From: JBDTSW01 sp963758845 | GTDB taxonomy: Bacteria > Actinomycetota > Thermoleophilia > Solirubrobacterales > 70-9 | Length of the DNA stretch: 64,000 bases | Reading direction: 5' to 3' | Assembly (NCBI GenBank): GCA_963758845.1 | Contig: CAVWWX010000002.1 | Span: forward strand, 558,001-622,000 | Part shown: positions 1-8,575 of the stretch, in pieces | Position numbering within the stretch: position 1 is the first letter of the stretch | Layout: the number at the start of each line of letters is the position of its first letter | The notes under the pieces: generated by a model | Databases searched by the model: none | What the model was told of the DNA's origin: nothing | The model's input: only the letters and a program-made list of their open reading frames with translations | Translations under genes and position numbers: made by a program

Positions 1-163
1 GGTTGCCGTCGTCGCGCCAGCGCTCGAGGATCTCGAGTGTGCCGTCGGTCGAGCCGTTGTCGGTGACGATGAACTCGTCGATCCCCTGGGCAGCGTGGTA
101 GCGCAGGTTGAGCTCGATGATGTCCGCCTCGTCGCGGACCTTCATGGCCATCGCGAGTCTCAT
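1..163 (-). CDS. Glycosyltransferase family 2, N-terminal fragment
   Basis: Only the first 54 codons lie inside the window; the gene runs off the left edge. The peptide starts MRLAMAMKVRDEADIIELNL and continues through YHAAQGIDEFIVTDNGSTDGT. This is the N-terminal nucleotide-binding strand and the DNGSTDGT signature of GT-A glycosyltransferases of the GT2 type (the subgroup beginning with KVRDEADII). Such enzymes transfer a sugar from a nucleotide sugar to a glycan or lipid acceptor. The start is the ATG at 163; ATGs four and six codons further in are alternatives. It reads leftward, 66 bases downstream of the first sulfotransferase, so co-transcription is likely. Acceptor and sugar cannot be inferred. 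Confidence 0.8.
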   Translation of the reverse strand, partial: MRLAMAMKVRDEADIIELNLRYHAAQGIDEFIVTDNGSTDGTLEILERWRDDGN

Positions 164-229
164 TCAGCCTCTCTCGGGGGCAAGCCCCTCGCCGATCACG
201 CGCGCAAGTGTAGGCCCGGGGTACGGCCC

Positions 230-1027
230 TCAGCGGCCCGAATCGCCCACGCTGGGCCACAGCGAGAGGTCGATCTCCGGGCACAGCTCGGCGGTGCGCC
301 GGGCGTCCGGAGCCAGGCGCGCGACCAGCTCTGAGTGGCCCTCCGGCGTGACCTCGGCCTTGGGCCTGGCGCGCCCCACCTGGCGATCGAGGTCCTCGGG
401 CATCTCGCGCAGGGGGTCGAGTCCCAGGAACTCGTGGGTACGGCCCATCTGCCCCATCGGGTCCTGCAGGCACCGCTCGTACTGGAGCACGAGAACGCGC
501 TCGCGGGGGAACGTCTCGAATAGGCGCTCGAGCTGCCTCGAGTAGAGGCTCCGATACACCGCGTCGCCCACCACCGGGATCTCCACCGGCTGGCCAAGCC
601 GGTCGGCCCGCGCGCCCTCGCGGGCGACGCCGGAGCGGTAGCGGTCGACCGGGTCGCGCAGCATCACGAGGATGCGCGCGTCAGGGGCACACCGCTTCAG
701 CAGGGGCAGCGCCCAGAAATCGTGCATGTAGCGGGGCGTCCACTCGCCCGTGAGCGCCCCGGCCGGGCGCGGGAAGTGACGCGCGTACTGCTCGGGCAAG
801 TCGGCCGGCACCTCGTCCCGCCAGAAGCGGTCGAAGAAATGGATCTCCTTGCCCGGCTTGACCTCGCGCGTGAATCCCGGGTGCGAGCGGATCGCCCCCC
901 GCCACCACCAAGTGGTGCCGGCGCGCTGCGCGCCCACGCCCACCAGGTCCGGAGGCCCGGTCTCCTGCCCGGGCGGGCAGTCGGGGAAGGCGGGGGCGGC
1001 GGTGCCAGGGCGTTCACGGGGGGCCAT
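230..1027 (-). CDS. Sulfotransferase family protein (copy 1)
   Basis: 265 residues. The 5'-phosphosulfate loop is visible as VGVGAQRAGTTWWW near residue 30. The 3'-phosphate site is LRDPVDRYRSG in the middle, so this is a PAPS-dependent sulfotransferase of the Sulfotransfer_1/3 superfamily. These enzymes move sulfate from PAPS to a hydroxyl or amine of a carbohydrate or small molecule in the cytoplasm. I chose the ATG at 1027 (MAPRERPG) over an in-frame upstream start at 1069, because the latter would overlap the divergent sulfatase leader. The gene is divergent from the lipoprotein sulfatase, with 61 bases between the two start codons. It is one of four sulfotransferases in the first 8.3 kb. 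The substrate is unknown. Confidence 0.88.
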   Translation of the reverse strand: MAPRERPGTAAPAFPDCPPGQETGPPDLVGVGAQRAGTTWWWRGAIRSHPGFTREVKPGKEIHFFDRFWRDEVPADLPEQYARHFPRPAGALTGEWTPRYMHDFWALPLLKRCAPDARILVMLRDPVDRYRSGVAREGARADRLGQPVEIPVVGDAVYRSLYSRQLERLFETFPRERVLVLQYERCLQDPMGQMGRTHEFLGLDPLREMPEDLDRQVGRARPKAEVTPEGHSELVARLAPDARRTAELCPEIDLSLWPSVGDSGR

Positions 1028-1088
1028 GAGCGGGAACCATCTCAGGCGCGGGGGCGCGACGCCGCCCATCTACGATCCGGCGCCGGAG

Positions 1089-2672
1089 ATGGCTGCCCCC
1101 CGCACCGATCGCATCGCCCTCGCGGCCGCCCTGGCGGCGATCGTCCTGACCGCCGGCTGCGGTGGCGGGGACGACGGCGACGGCGACGGCCGGCCGCAGG
1201 CGAAGCCACAACCCCAGCCCGCTCCCGGCCTCGCCCAGCGCCAGCCCGCGGCGCCGGGGGCGCCGAACGTGGTCGTCGTGATGACGGACGATCAGAGCCT
1301 GGCCTCGTTCACCCCCCGCTACATGCCGCACACCTTCCGCGACATCGTCAGGCCGGGCACCCGGATGACGACCGGCCTGGCCGCGCCCCCGCTGTGCTGT
1401 CCCGCGCGCGCCGGCTTCCTGACCGGCCAGTACCCGCACAACCACGGCGTCTTCTCGAACAACATGGGATACCTCCAGCTCGAGAGCCCCGAGCAGGTGC
1501 TTCCGGTCTGGCTCCAGCGCGCGGGCTACGTGACCGGCTTCGTCGGCAAGCCGCTCAACGGGTACAACCGCCTCGGCTCGACCTCGGCGGCGCCCGGCTT
1601 CGACCACTGGTTCGCCAACTTCGGCGGCCGCGCCACGTACTACGACTACGACATCGCCGAGGACGGCAAGCTGCGCCACTACGGGACCGAGACCCGCGAC
1701 TACCTCACCGACGTGCTGTCCGGCCTCGGCCTCGACTTCATCAGCGAGGCCTCGGAGGGCAGGCGCCCGTTCTTCCTCTGGCTCGCCCAGTACGCGCCCC
1801 ACCGCCATGCCCCGCCCGAGGAGGTAGCCGAGCGAATCCCCTCGTGCGCCAACTCGGTGCCCACCCCCAGGACGGAGGCTGAGTACCAGCGCTACGCCGA
1901 CGAGCCGCTGCCGCGAGGCCCGGCCTACGACGAGGCCGACGTCTCCGACAAGCAGGGCGAGATCGCCAAGGCGCCACGGATCGATCCCGAGGCGGAGGGC
2001 TTCGTGGAGGAGCGCTGGCGGTGCACGCTCGCCGCGATCCGGACGCTCGACAAGACGGTCGGCGGCCTCGTCGACCACCTGCGGGAGCTGGGCGAGCTGA
2101 ACGACACGGTGATCGTCTACCTCTCGGACAACGGCTACTTCTTCGGCGAGCACCGCCTGGCGACCGGGAAGGGCTGGTACTACCGCGAGGCGAGCGAGGT
2201 CCCGTTCGCGATCCGCGTGCCGCCCCGGCTGCGTGGCGGCGCGCCCGCGGTCGCGCAAAGCGACGAGCTGGTGGCGAACATCGACCTGGCGCCCACCCTT
2301 CTGGACTACGCGCGCGCCAGGCCCTGCATCGGTGACGGCGAGTGCCGCGAGCTCGACGGCCGCTCTCTGCGCGGGCTGGTGGCCGGCGAGGCGGGCAGCC
2401 CTCACCGCCGCGGCGCCCTGCTCGAGCTGGCCAGCGGCTGTGAGTCCTACGAGGCGATTCGCACCGCGCGCTTCCTCCTCTCCGTCCCGGGCCCGGAAGC
2501 CGAGGAAAGGTGCGATCTGGCCTCCGAGCTCTATGACCTCCGCAGCGACCCGGCGCAGCTCGACAGCCTGGCGCGCGACCCGCGCTACCGCGAGATCCGC
2601 TCGCGCCTGGGCCACCGGCTCAACCGGCTGACGACGTGCACCGGCACGTCCGGGCCCGAGGCCTGCGAGTAG
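1089..2672 (+). CDS. Lipoprotein sulfatase (alkaline-phosphatase superfamily, Cys-type)
   Basis: 527 residues from the ATG at 1089. A lipoprotein signal peptide is visible: a hydrophobic stretch ending in the lipobox LTAG-C, followed by an acidic and Pro/Gln linker. The catalytic domain begins NVVVVMTDDQS, the metal-binding aspartates of sulfatases. It carries LCCPARAGFLTG, which matches C-x-P-S/A-R; the first Cys would be converted to formylglycine. A later metal motif is YLSDNGYFFGEH. It should hydrolyse sulfate esters outside the membrane, so it opposes the adjacent sulfotransferases. An in-frame ATG at 1026 would add 21 residues ahead of the signal peptide and is less likely. Activity needs a formylglycine-generating enzyme, not seen in this window. 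Confidence 0.9.
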   Translation: MAAPRTDRIALAAALAAIVLTAGCGGGDDGDGDGRPQAKPQPQPAPGLAQRQPAAPGAPNVVVVMTDDQSLASFTPRYMPHTFRDIVRPGTRMTTGLAAPPLCCPARAGFLTGQYPHNHGVFSNNMGYLQLESPEQVLPVWLQRAGYVTGFVGKPLNGYNRLGSTSAAPGFDHWFANFGGRATYYDYDIAEDGKLRHYGTETRDYLTDVLSGLGLDFISEASEGRRPFFLWLAQYAPHRHAPPEEVAERIPSCANSVPTPRTEAEYQRYADEPLPRGPAYDEADVSDKQGEIAKAPRIDPEAEGFVEERWRCTLAAIRTLDKTVGGLVDHLRELGELNDTVIVYLSDNGYFFGEHRLATGKGWYYREASEVPFAIRVPPRLRGGAPAVAQSDELVANIDLAPTLLDYARARPCIGDGECRELDGRSLRGLVAGEAGSPHRRGALLELASGCESYEAIRTARFLLSVPGPEAEERCDLASELYDLRSDPAQLDSLARDPRYREIRSRLGHRLNRLTTCTGTSGPEACE

Positions 2673-2675
2673 CCG

Positions 2676-3344
2676 TCAGGCGGCGGCCGGGACGGCGGCC
2701 AGGGAGGTGAAGAGGGCGAGGCCGTCGGCCGAGCCGGTCAGCGGATCGACGGCGTGCTCGGGGTGGGGCATCAGGCCCATGACGTTGCCGGCGGCGTTCG
2801 CCACGCCGGCGATGTCCCGCGAGGAACCGTTGGGGTTCTGGCCCTCGGCGTAGCGCAGGACGACCTGATCGTTTGCCTCGAGCGAGTCCAGCAGCTCCGG
2901 CGGGGCGAAGTAGCGGCCAGACATGTGCTTGACCGGGATCGAGAGGCGCTGGCCCGGATCGCACTCGCGCGTGAACGGCGTCCGCGCGTTCTCCACGACC
3001 AGGTCGACCTGGCGGCAGAGGAACCGCACGCCCTCGTTGGGAAGCAGCGCCCCGGGGAGGAGCCCCGCCTCGCACAGGACCTGGAAGCCGTTGCAGATGC
3101 CCAGCACGGGGCCTCCGGAGGCGGCGAAGTCGGCGACGGCTCCCATCGCGGGCGAGAACCGGGCGATGGCTCCGGCGCGCAGGTAGTCGCCGTAGGAGAA
3201 GCCGCCGGGGACGACGACGGCGTCGATGCCTGCGAGGTCGGTGTCCTCGTGCCAGACCATCCGCGCCTCGCCGGCGCGCTGGCACGCCGCCAGCGCGTCG
3301 CGCTCGTCGCAGGACCCGGGGAACTGCAGGACCCCGAACCTCAC
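2676..3344 (-). CDS. purQ: Phosphoribosylformylglycinamidine synthase, glutaminase subunit PurQ
   Basis: 222 residues, normal for PurQ. The start is the GTG at 3344 (VRFGVLQFPGS), overlapping the purS stop by four bases (GTGA). The class I glutamine amidotransferase fold is visible: VVVPGGFSYGDYLRAG, then the nucleophile elbow GPVLGICNGFQVL with the catalytic Cys, then the His of MPHPEHAV near the C terminus. PurQ releases ammonia from glutamine for the FGAR-to-FGAM step, in complex with PurS and PurL. purL is not in the window. The next gene leftward is the convergent sulfatase, whose stop is 3 bases away, so the operon ends here. Confidence 0.97.
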   Translation of the reverse strand: MRFGVLQFPGSCDERDALAACQRAGEARMVWHEDTDLAGIDAVVVPGGFSYGDYLRAGAIARFSPAMGAVADFAASGGPVLGICNGFQVLCEAGLLPGALLPNEGVRFLCRQVDLVVENARTPFTRECDPGQRLSIPVKHMSGRYFAPPELLDSLEANDQVVLRYAEGQNPNGSSRDIAGVANAAGNVMGLMPHPEHAVDPLTGSADGLALFTSLAAVPAAA

Positions 3345-3559
3345 TCGACGATCTCGTAGTCCTCGATCAGGGGATTGGCCAGGAGCTTCTCGCACAGCGA
3401 CGGAAGGTCGTCCGCGTTCTCGACCTCGAGCTCGACCATGCGGCCGACGCGGACGCCCGAGACGCCCGAGAAGCCGAGGGCCGGCAGGGCTCGCTCGACC
3501 GCCTTGCCCTGCGGGTCGAGGATGCCCTCCTTGGGCCTGATGAGGACGGTGGCCTTCAC
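3341..3559 (-). CDS. purS: Phosphoribosylformylglycinamidine synthase subunit PurS
   Basis: 72 residues, typical size for PurS. It begins KATVLIRPKEGILDPQGKAV, the family's conserved opening, and ends with the NPLIEDYEIVE segment. PurS is the small structural subunit that bridges PurQ and PurL so ammonia can be channelled. The start codon is GTG at 3559. It overlaps the TGA of the upstream sulfotransferase by four bases (GTGA), and its own stop overlaps the purQ GTG in the same way. Translation of sulfotransferase 2, purS and purQ is therefore probably coupled. Confidence 0.97.
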   Translation of the reverse strand: MKATVLIRPKEGILDPQGKAVERALPALGFSGVSGVRVGRMVELEVENADDLPSLCEKLLANPLIEDYEIVE

Positions 3560-4491
3560 CGCTCCAGCGTACCGGCGAGGGCCGCGGAATATCCCGCCTC
3601 GCCGAGCAGCTCACCGGTGATGCCGGCGCGGCGCAGCTCCTCGCCCCAGCGCGGGTCGCCCGCCGCGTAGACGGGCTCCGGCTCGCGCACCTTCTCGCCC
3701 GCCCACGCGGCGACGCCCGCGGGCAGCTCGCGGCCGAGGGCGCCGTAGACGCGGCCGAGGGCCTGTGCCGGATCGCTTCGCAGGTCCTCGTTCCGGACCA
3801 GGAGGTATCGGTCTCCGAACAGCCGCCGCCCGTCAAGCAGCGTCCGCTCGAAGGTCAGGCGCCAGACGAGCAGCACCCGGAGGACGTTCGAGGGATCCTC
3901 GAGCGCCTCGGGATCGGCGCCGTCGGCGAGGCCCTTGCGGATCATGCGCCTGGAGATCGGCCGGCACGACCAGAGCTTGCGTCGGGAGCGGTCGGCGAAG
4001 AAGGCGTCGGCGTCGGGGAGCATCGTCTCCTGCCGGCGTCCCCGGCCGAGCACGATCGAGGCCGCGACAGCCCGCGGATCCCTGACCACGTGGACCAGGG
4101 CCGCGTTGGCGTCGAGGCCGGCCAGCTCCGGGACCTTCGAGTAGAACCGGGTCTCCTTGATCGCGACCGCGGGCGCCTGCGCGAGCAGATGGCGCAGCCA
4201 CTCCGTCGCGTGCTCGGGCAGGCCGGGATCGACCTCCAGCGGAGGCTTGCGAGGGCCGCCCCAGTTGAACTCCGAGATGTCCAGGCGCGGATAGCGCTCG
4301 TGCCGGAACTCCTCGCGCAGCGCCCCGGTCTCGCCGAACGCGTCCTCCGAGCGCGCGCCGCTGCCGCCGCCCACCGACACCTTCTGCTCGCGCAGGGGCT
4401 CGTAGAACAGGCGAAGCTCGGGATCCTCGCGCAGCGCGTCGTAGAGGATCGTCGTCCCCGAGCGCCGCATTCCCTGGACGAAGAGGTTCAC
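3556..4491 (-). CDS. Sulfotransferase family protein (copy 2), embedded between purC and purS
   Basis: 311 residues from the GTG at 4491 (VNLFVQGMRRSGTTILYDAL). The PAPS 5'-loop is GMRRSGTTIL and the 3'-phosphate site is VRDPRAVAASIV, so this is a Sulfotransfer_3-like enzyme. A TTG at 4500 would add three residues. The gene sits in the same orientation between purC (75 bases upstream) and purS (four-base GTGA overlap downstream), so it is very probably part of the purine transcript. There is no known purine-pathway role for a sulfotransferase; the link may be co-regulation with adenine nucleotide supply for PAPS, which is speculation. The acceptor is unknown. Confidence 0.87.
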   Translation of the reverse strand: MNLFVQGMRRSGTTILYDALREDPELRLFYEPLREQKVSVGGGSGARSEDAFGETGALREEFRHERYPRLDISEFNWGGPRKPPLEVDPGLPEHATEWLRHLLAQAPAVAIKETRFYSKVPELAGLDANAALVHVVRDPRAVAASIVLGRGRRQETMLPDADAFFADRSRRKLWSCRPISRRMIRKGLADGADPEALEDPSNVLRVLLVWRLTFERTLLDGRRLFGDRYLLVRNEDLRSDPAQALGRVYGALGRELPAGVAAWAGEKVREPEPVYAAGDPRWGEELRRAGITGELLGEAGYSAALAGTLER

Positions 4492-4565
4492 GGCGCGCAA
4501 GCTTAGGGCGGTCCGCCGGCAGGATCGGTGGGGCCTGCTCGCCCGCGACCGGCGGCCCCGCCGCC

Positions 4566-5417
4566 CTACAGCGAGCGGCCGGTGATGCGCTCGTAGGCCT
4601 CGACGTACTTGGCGCGCGTCCGGGCGACCACTTCGTCGGGCAGCTCGGGGCCGGGCGGCGAGTGGTCCCACCCGGACTCGTCGAGCCAGTCGCGGACGTA
4701 CTGCTTGTCGAAGGAGTCCTGGCCGCGCCCCGGCTCGTAGTCGTCGGCCGGCCAGAAGCGCGAGGAGTCGGGCGTCAGTACCTCGTCGCCCAGCACGACC
4801 TCGGCGCCGGGGCTCGAGCCGAACTCGAACTTGGTGTCGGCGATGATGATCCCGCGCTCGGCGGCGTGCTCGGCGGCGTGCGTGTAGAGATCGATCGAGA
4901 CTCGGCGAAGCTCCTCCATCAGGGGTCGGTCGCCGATGATCTCGACGGCGCGCTCGAAGGAGACGTTCTCGTCGTGGTCGCCGACCTCGGCCTTGGTCGC
5001 CGGCGTGAAGATCGGCTCCGGGAGCTGCTGGGACTCCTGCAGGCCGTCGGGCAGCTCGATCCCGCAGACCGAGCCGGACTCGCGGTACTCGCGCCAGCCC
5101 GAGCCGGTGATGTAGCCGCGCACCACGCACTCGACCGGGTACATCTGGAGCCGCTTCACGCGAAGGCCGCGACCCTCGGCCTCGGGCGGCACGTCCTGGG
5201 AGACGTAGTGGTTGGGGACGATGTCGCCGGTGGTCTCGAACCAGAACACAGACATCTGGCTCAACACGCGGCCCTTGTCCGGGATCGGCGTGGGGAGGAT
5301 GACGTCGTAAGCGGAGATCCGGTCGGAGGCGACCATGACGATGTCGCCGTCGAGGTCGTACATCTCGCGGACCTTGCCGCTGGCGATCAGGGGGAGCTCT
5401 GAGAGCGCGGTGCTCAT
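4566..5417 (-). CDS. purC: Phosphoribosylaminoimidazole-succinocarboxamide synthase (SAICAR synthetase)
   Basis: 283 residues. Characteristic segments: ASGKVREMYDLDGDIVMVAS near the N terminus, DRISAYDVILP, VECVVRGYITGSGWREY (ATP/aspartate site), ADTKFEFG and DEVLTPDSSRFWPADDY. This is the longer, roughly 290-residue SAICAR synthetase form. It joins aspartate to CAIR using ATP. The ATG at 5417 (MSTALSELP) was chosen over an upstream in-frame start at 5471 because it gives the conserved N terminus. It is transcribed leftward and is followed by sulfotransferase 2, purS and purQ. The gene on its right (a GT-A-like protein) is divergent. Confidence 0.97.
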   Translation of the reverse strand: MSTALSELPLIASGKVREMYDLDGDIVMVASDRISAYDVILPTPIPDKGRVLSQMSVFWFETTGDIVPNHYVSQDVPPEAEGRGLRVKRLQMYPVECVVRGYITGSGWREYRESGSVCGIELPDGLQESQQLPEPIFTPATKAEVGDHDENVSFERAVEIIGDRPLMEELRRVSIDLYTHAAEHAAERGIIIADTKFEFGSSPGAEVVLGDEVLTPDSSRFWPADDYEPGRGQDSFDKQYVRDWLDESGWDHSPPGPELPDEVVARTRAKYVEAYERITGRSL

Positions 5418-5510
5418 CTGGCGCCCGATGCTAGACGCCGTGCCCGCGGCGCCGGGCCGGCTTTCCCGCACTGTGCGGCTTTAGCGCGGGCCACCTATCC
5501 TCGCCCGCCC

Positions 5511-6436
5511 ATGTCCGTCGCATTCCTGCTCTGCGTCGAGCGCGGCCCCCTGGAGTCGCAGACGCTCCTGTGCGTCGAGTCGCTGCGCCGCTGGGGCGGC
5601 GCTCTGGCGGACTCGCCGGTCTACGCCTTCGCCCCTCGGCCCGGCAGCGAGCCCGCGCGCGAGACGGTCGACGCGCTCGGCGAGCTGGGCGCCCGCTACG
5701 TCGACGAGCCCCTCAACCCCGACCTGGGCGAGCTGCCCCACGCCAACAAGGTCTTCGTCACCGCCTGGGCCGAGGCCCACGCGCCCGACGACGTGTTCGT
5801 CTTCACCGACTCCGACACCGTCTTCCTCGACGAGCCCGCGCGAGCTGTCCGCCGGGGACTGGGAGGCGGCGGCCCGGCCGGTCGGCGCGGTCAACAAGGG
5901 CTCCACCGGCGAGGGCCACAGGAACGAGGCCGACTGGCAGATCCTCTACGAGGTGCTGGGGTCAGCGCCCGCCCGTTCCTGGAGACGGTCGTCGAGCGGA
6001 TCCCGGCTCGCGCCTACTTCAACGCCGGGCTGGTCGCCATCCGCCGCGAGACCGGGGGCTCGGCACGGCTTGGCGCGACGCGACCCTGGCCCTGCTCGAC
6101 TCGCCGATCGCCCGGCGCCCGGCGCTACGCCGCCAGATCGACCAGTTGGCCCTTGCCGGCATCCTCTCCGACCGCATGGATCGCGTGAAGGTCCTGCCCG
6201 ACACCTACTCGTATCCGCTGCCGAAGCGGATCAAGCTGCCGGCCGAGATGCAGTCGCTCGACCTCGCCGACCTCGTCCACGTCCACGGCCACCGCTGGCT
6301 CCACCTGCCGGGCTTCCTGACCGAGGTGGACCCGCCGCTCGACTCCGGCTCCGAGCGTTATCGCTGGCTCGACGAGCGCCTGCCCCTCGAGCCGACGATC
6401 GAGGGCCCGTTTCGGTTCCCGAAGGACGAGAGCTAG
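5511..6436 (+). CDS. Putative GT-A-like glycosyltransferase, broken by three frame changes
   Basis: The protein starts MSVAFLLCVERGPLESQTLL and has a DxD-like FVFTDSDTVFLDEPA, the nucleotide-sugar/metal site of GT-A folds. The reading frame shifts near 5840, where it continues ELSAGDWEAAARPVGAVN. It shifts again near 5957, returning to the first frame at VSARPFLETVVERIPARAYF, and again near 6060, where LGTAWRDATLALLDSP follows. It then runs to the TAG at 6434-6436. Conceptual joining gives about 308 residues. The segments on both sides of each break are good protein with high GC3, so single-base assembly errors are more likely than decay. It is convergent with sulfotransferase 3, the stops interlocking in CTAG. 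The donor and acceptor are unknown. Confidence 0.6.
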
Positions 6437-7305
6437 CCGACGCCCAGGCGCTCCGCCGTCTCGCCACAGACCTCCAGCACGGCCTCCCGCTGCGCATCGG
6501 AGAACGGCTCGAGGCGCTCGCTCGCCCGCTCCGCGCCCTGCAGGTCCAGGCCGCCGGTGCGCTTGAAGACCTTGTTCGCCGACTCCAGCGGTCCGCCGGT
6601 CAGGTACTCGTCGTCCTGGGCCGAGAGGGCGGGGAAGTCCATCTGCGGTTCGCGCCCGACCGCGTCGGCGGCGATCTCGGCGACGATGCGCTCGGGGTGG
6701 GCGCACAGGTCCTGGTAGGCGACGATCCGGTCGACCAGCTTGCGGTCGGCCGCGAGCCTGGCGTTCACGCGGTCCCACTGGCGGGCGGATTGCAGCACCT
6801 GGTCGTCGTCGAAGAGCTCGCGCCATCCGGCCGGCTTCACCCCCCACCAGCCCTCCTCGGGCCCGCGGTGGACGTGGGGGTTCTCGGCGTGCTTCTTGGT
6901 CAGCGAGAAGACGTTCGGCAGCGGCCGTCGAACGACGGCGACGATGCGTGCCTGGGGCAGCGCCGCTCGCAGCCATGGCGCGCGGACCGTGTTGTACGGG
7001 TTCTTCAGCACCAGGCCCTTGCCCGGGCGTGCGGCCTCGGCGAGGCGCGAGGTCAGGTGCTCGATCACCTCCGGCGTCGCCTCGGTGGCTCCCAGCTCGT
7101 GCCCGCGGTCGCCACCAGCGCGCTGGTAGAAGGTGCCGGCGGGGAAAGCCTCTGGCGCGAACGGCGGGTCGTCGCCCCACAGCTCCTTGCCCTCGAACTT
7201 CACCGGGTTGCGAAACGCGTCGGTGTCGGCGAGCAGGCGCAGCAGCAGGCTGGTGCCCGACTTCTGCAGGCCGACGACCAGGACGACCGGGCCGGGCTCG
7301 CTCAT
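6433..7305 (-). CDS. Sulfotransferase family protein (copy 3)
   Basis: 290 residues. The N-terminal PAPS loop is VVGLQKSGTSLLLRLL and the 3'-phosphate region is IVAVVRRPLPNVFSLTKKH; both are typical of Sulfotransfer_1/3 proteins. The start is the ATG at 7305; the downstream end of copy 4 overlaps it by four bases (ATGA at 7302-7305), so copies 4 and 3 form a translationally coupled pair read leftward. It differs from copies 1, 2 and 4 in its central region (GWWGVKPAGWRELFDDDQ), so this is not a recent tandem duplication. Substrate unknown; the neighbours suggest decoration of a surface glycan or lipid. Confidence 0.87.
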   Translation of the reverse strand: MSEPGPVVLVVGLQKSGTSLLLRLLADTDAFRNPVKFEGKELWGDDPPFAPEAFPAGTFYQRAGGDRGHELGATEATPEVIEHLTSRLAEAARPGKGLVLKNPYNTVRAPWLRAALPQARIVAVVRRPLPNVFSLTKKHAENPHVHRGPEEGWWGVKPAGWRELFDDDQVLQSARQWDRVNARLAADRKLVDRIVAYQDLCAHPERIVAEIAADAVGREPQMDFPALSAQDDEYLTGGPLESANKVFKRTGGLDLQGAERASERLEPFSDAQREAVLEVCGETAERLGVG

Positions 7306-8215
7306 GCGCCGCTTCGCGCCGGCTCGTAGCCCAGCTCGGCGAGGGTCTCGCCGGCCTCGCGTTCGAACGCGTCCAGCTCGTCGGCCGAGAGCTCATCGCG
7401 CCAGCGGTCGATCCGGGCCGGATCGGGCGGCTTGGTCGTCTGCTGGTGTAGCGCCATGCGGCTCTCGGCCGAGCGCGCCAGCTTGTCGCCCCAGGCTGGG
7501 ATGTCGCGGTCGAGCTCGGCCAGGCGCTCCTCCGAGCGGCGGTGGTAGCTCGAGCATCGCGGGGTCCCACGGCAGCTAGATGAAGTCCGCGACCTCGCGC
7601 AGCGTCGCCTCGGGCTCGCGAACGAGCGCCTCGTAGCGGATCTCCAGGTAGTGGTCAAGCGTGGCGCCCTTCTCGCGCGCCTTGCGCAGGCGCCGCTGCC
7701 AGCGCTTCGCCACCTTCGAGATCTCGGTCGGGCGCAGCGCCAGCGTGCGCATGCGCGACAGGGCCACCGCGCGGCCGTCTCGGATCACGTGCACGAAGTG
7801 CGCCTCCGGCAGGACGTTCGAGATCGGCCCCATGTGCATCGTGTACCCGGGCGTCTTGTCGCCCCATCGCGGCTTGCCCTGGTGCTCGGCGTAGAGCTCG
7901 AAGAAGGCCCGCACTGCGCCCCGCGCGCCGCAGCGGGTCGAGTCCCCGCCAGCGCTCCAGAAGCTCCTCCTCGGACATCGGGAAGTCGCCCCACTTGCGA
8001 TGGCTGGTCACGGCCTCGAGCAGGCTCTCCGGGGTGGCGCCCTCGGCCCTCGCGGCGGCGATCAGGTCGGGGACGAAGCCGGTCTCGGGCGGCATCGCCA
8101 GATGCGGGTGTGCGTCCAGCATCAGCCGCAGCAGCGTCGTGCCCGAGCGCCCGACGCCCACGACGAACGGGGCTGGGGTGGGCTCGGGGCGGGATTTGAG
8201 CAGGGGAATCCTCAT
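7302..8215 (-). CDS. Sulfotransferase family protein (copy 4), disrupted
   Basis: It starts MRIPLLKSRPEPTPAPF at the ATG at 8215 and has the PAPS loop VVGVGRSGTTLLRLMLD and PETGFVPDL, as in Sulfotransfer_3 proteins. The frame changes near 7915, after the GLDPLRR segment, and resumes as VRAFFELYAEHQGKPRWGDK. The 3'-phosphate site HVIRDGRAVALSRM follows. An in-frame TAG at 7576-7578 follows EVADFI, yet the expected continuation LPWDPAML is still readable after it. A further frame change near 7545 leads to the C-terminal region ending ELGYEPARSGA. So there are two indels and one stop. I favour sequence error because the flanking essential genes show the same damage, but a true pseudogene cannot be excluded. 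Confidence 0.7.
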
Positions 8216-8244
8216 CGGGGCGGCCGGTGATGATGACACGGGCG

Positions 8245-8261
8245 ATACCCCCACCCGGTAT
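8245..8261. promoter_or_regulatory. Candidate CsoR operator upstream of csoR-P450
   Basis: The inverted repeat ATACC-CCCACCC-GGTAT lies 12 bases upstream of the csoR start codon. It resembles the G/C-tract pseudo-palindromes flanked by ATA/TAT that DUF156/CsoR repressors bind. Its position over the probable core promoter fits autoregulation. The right arm (GGTATAGTG) could also serve as the -10 region. This site sits in the 57-base gap between the divergent csoR and sulfotransferase 4 genes, so it could influence both. Confidence 0.6.
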
Positions 8262-8272
8262 AGTGCCCCCGC

Positions 8273-8575
8273 ATGGCTGCGGACACCGCGGAGGTCGGCT
8301 ACATCGAGAACCGCGACGCGATCCTGCGCCGCCTGGCGCGGATCGAGGGCCAGGTCCGCGGCCTGGGCCGGATGGTCTCCGAGGAGGCGTATTGCGTGGA
8401 CGTGCTGACCCAGCTCGCCGCCGTCAGCAAGGCGCTCGACGGGGTGGGCCTGGAGGTGCTGACGGATCACACGAACCACTGCGTCCGGGACGCCGTCGAG
8501 CGCGGCGGCCCCGAGGCGGACGAACGCGTGGCCGAGCTGCTGGAGGCGGTCGAGCGCTTCGCCCGTACCCGCTGA
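8273..8575 (+). CDS. csoR: CsoR-family copper-sensing transcriptional repressor
   Basis: 100 residues, all-helical DUF156/CsoR family. The core LRRLARIEGQVRGLGRMV is the family signature. The Cu(I) ligands have the diagnostic spacing: the Cys of EEAYCVDV, then His 25 residues later and Cys 29 residues later in DHTNHC. This reproduces the Cys-x24-His-x3-Cys set of copper sensors, not the ligand sets of nickel, formaldehyde or persulfide sensors. It should repress its promoter until Cu(I) binds. Its TGA overlaps the ATG of the P450 gene by one base, so both come from one transcript. No copper ATPase or chaperone gene is next to it, which is unusual. Confidence 0.9.
   Translation: MAADTAEVGYIENRDAILRRLARIEGQVRGLGRMVSEEAYCVDVLTQLAAVSKALDGVGLEVLTDHTNHCVRDAVERGGPEADERVAELLEAVERFARTR

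Noticed and set aside
1014..2615. A 533-codon open frame antisense to the sulfatase
   Set aside because: It is a GC-skew shadow: composition is Arg/Val/Ala-rich without motifs, while the opposite strand has a complete sulfatase with signal peptide and active site.
5511..6436. Three separate small genes
   Set aside because: The segments complement each other in order without gaps and have no separate starts, which fits one gene with indels.
7302..8215. Definite pseudogene
   Set aside because: Two indels and one stop are suggestive, but equally damaged essential genes nearby make assembly error at least as likely.
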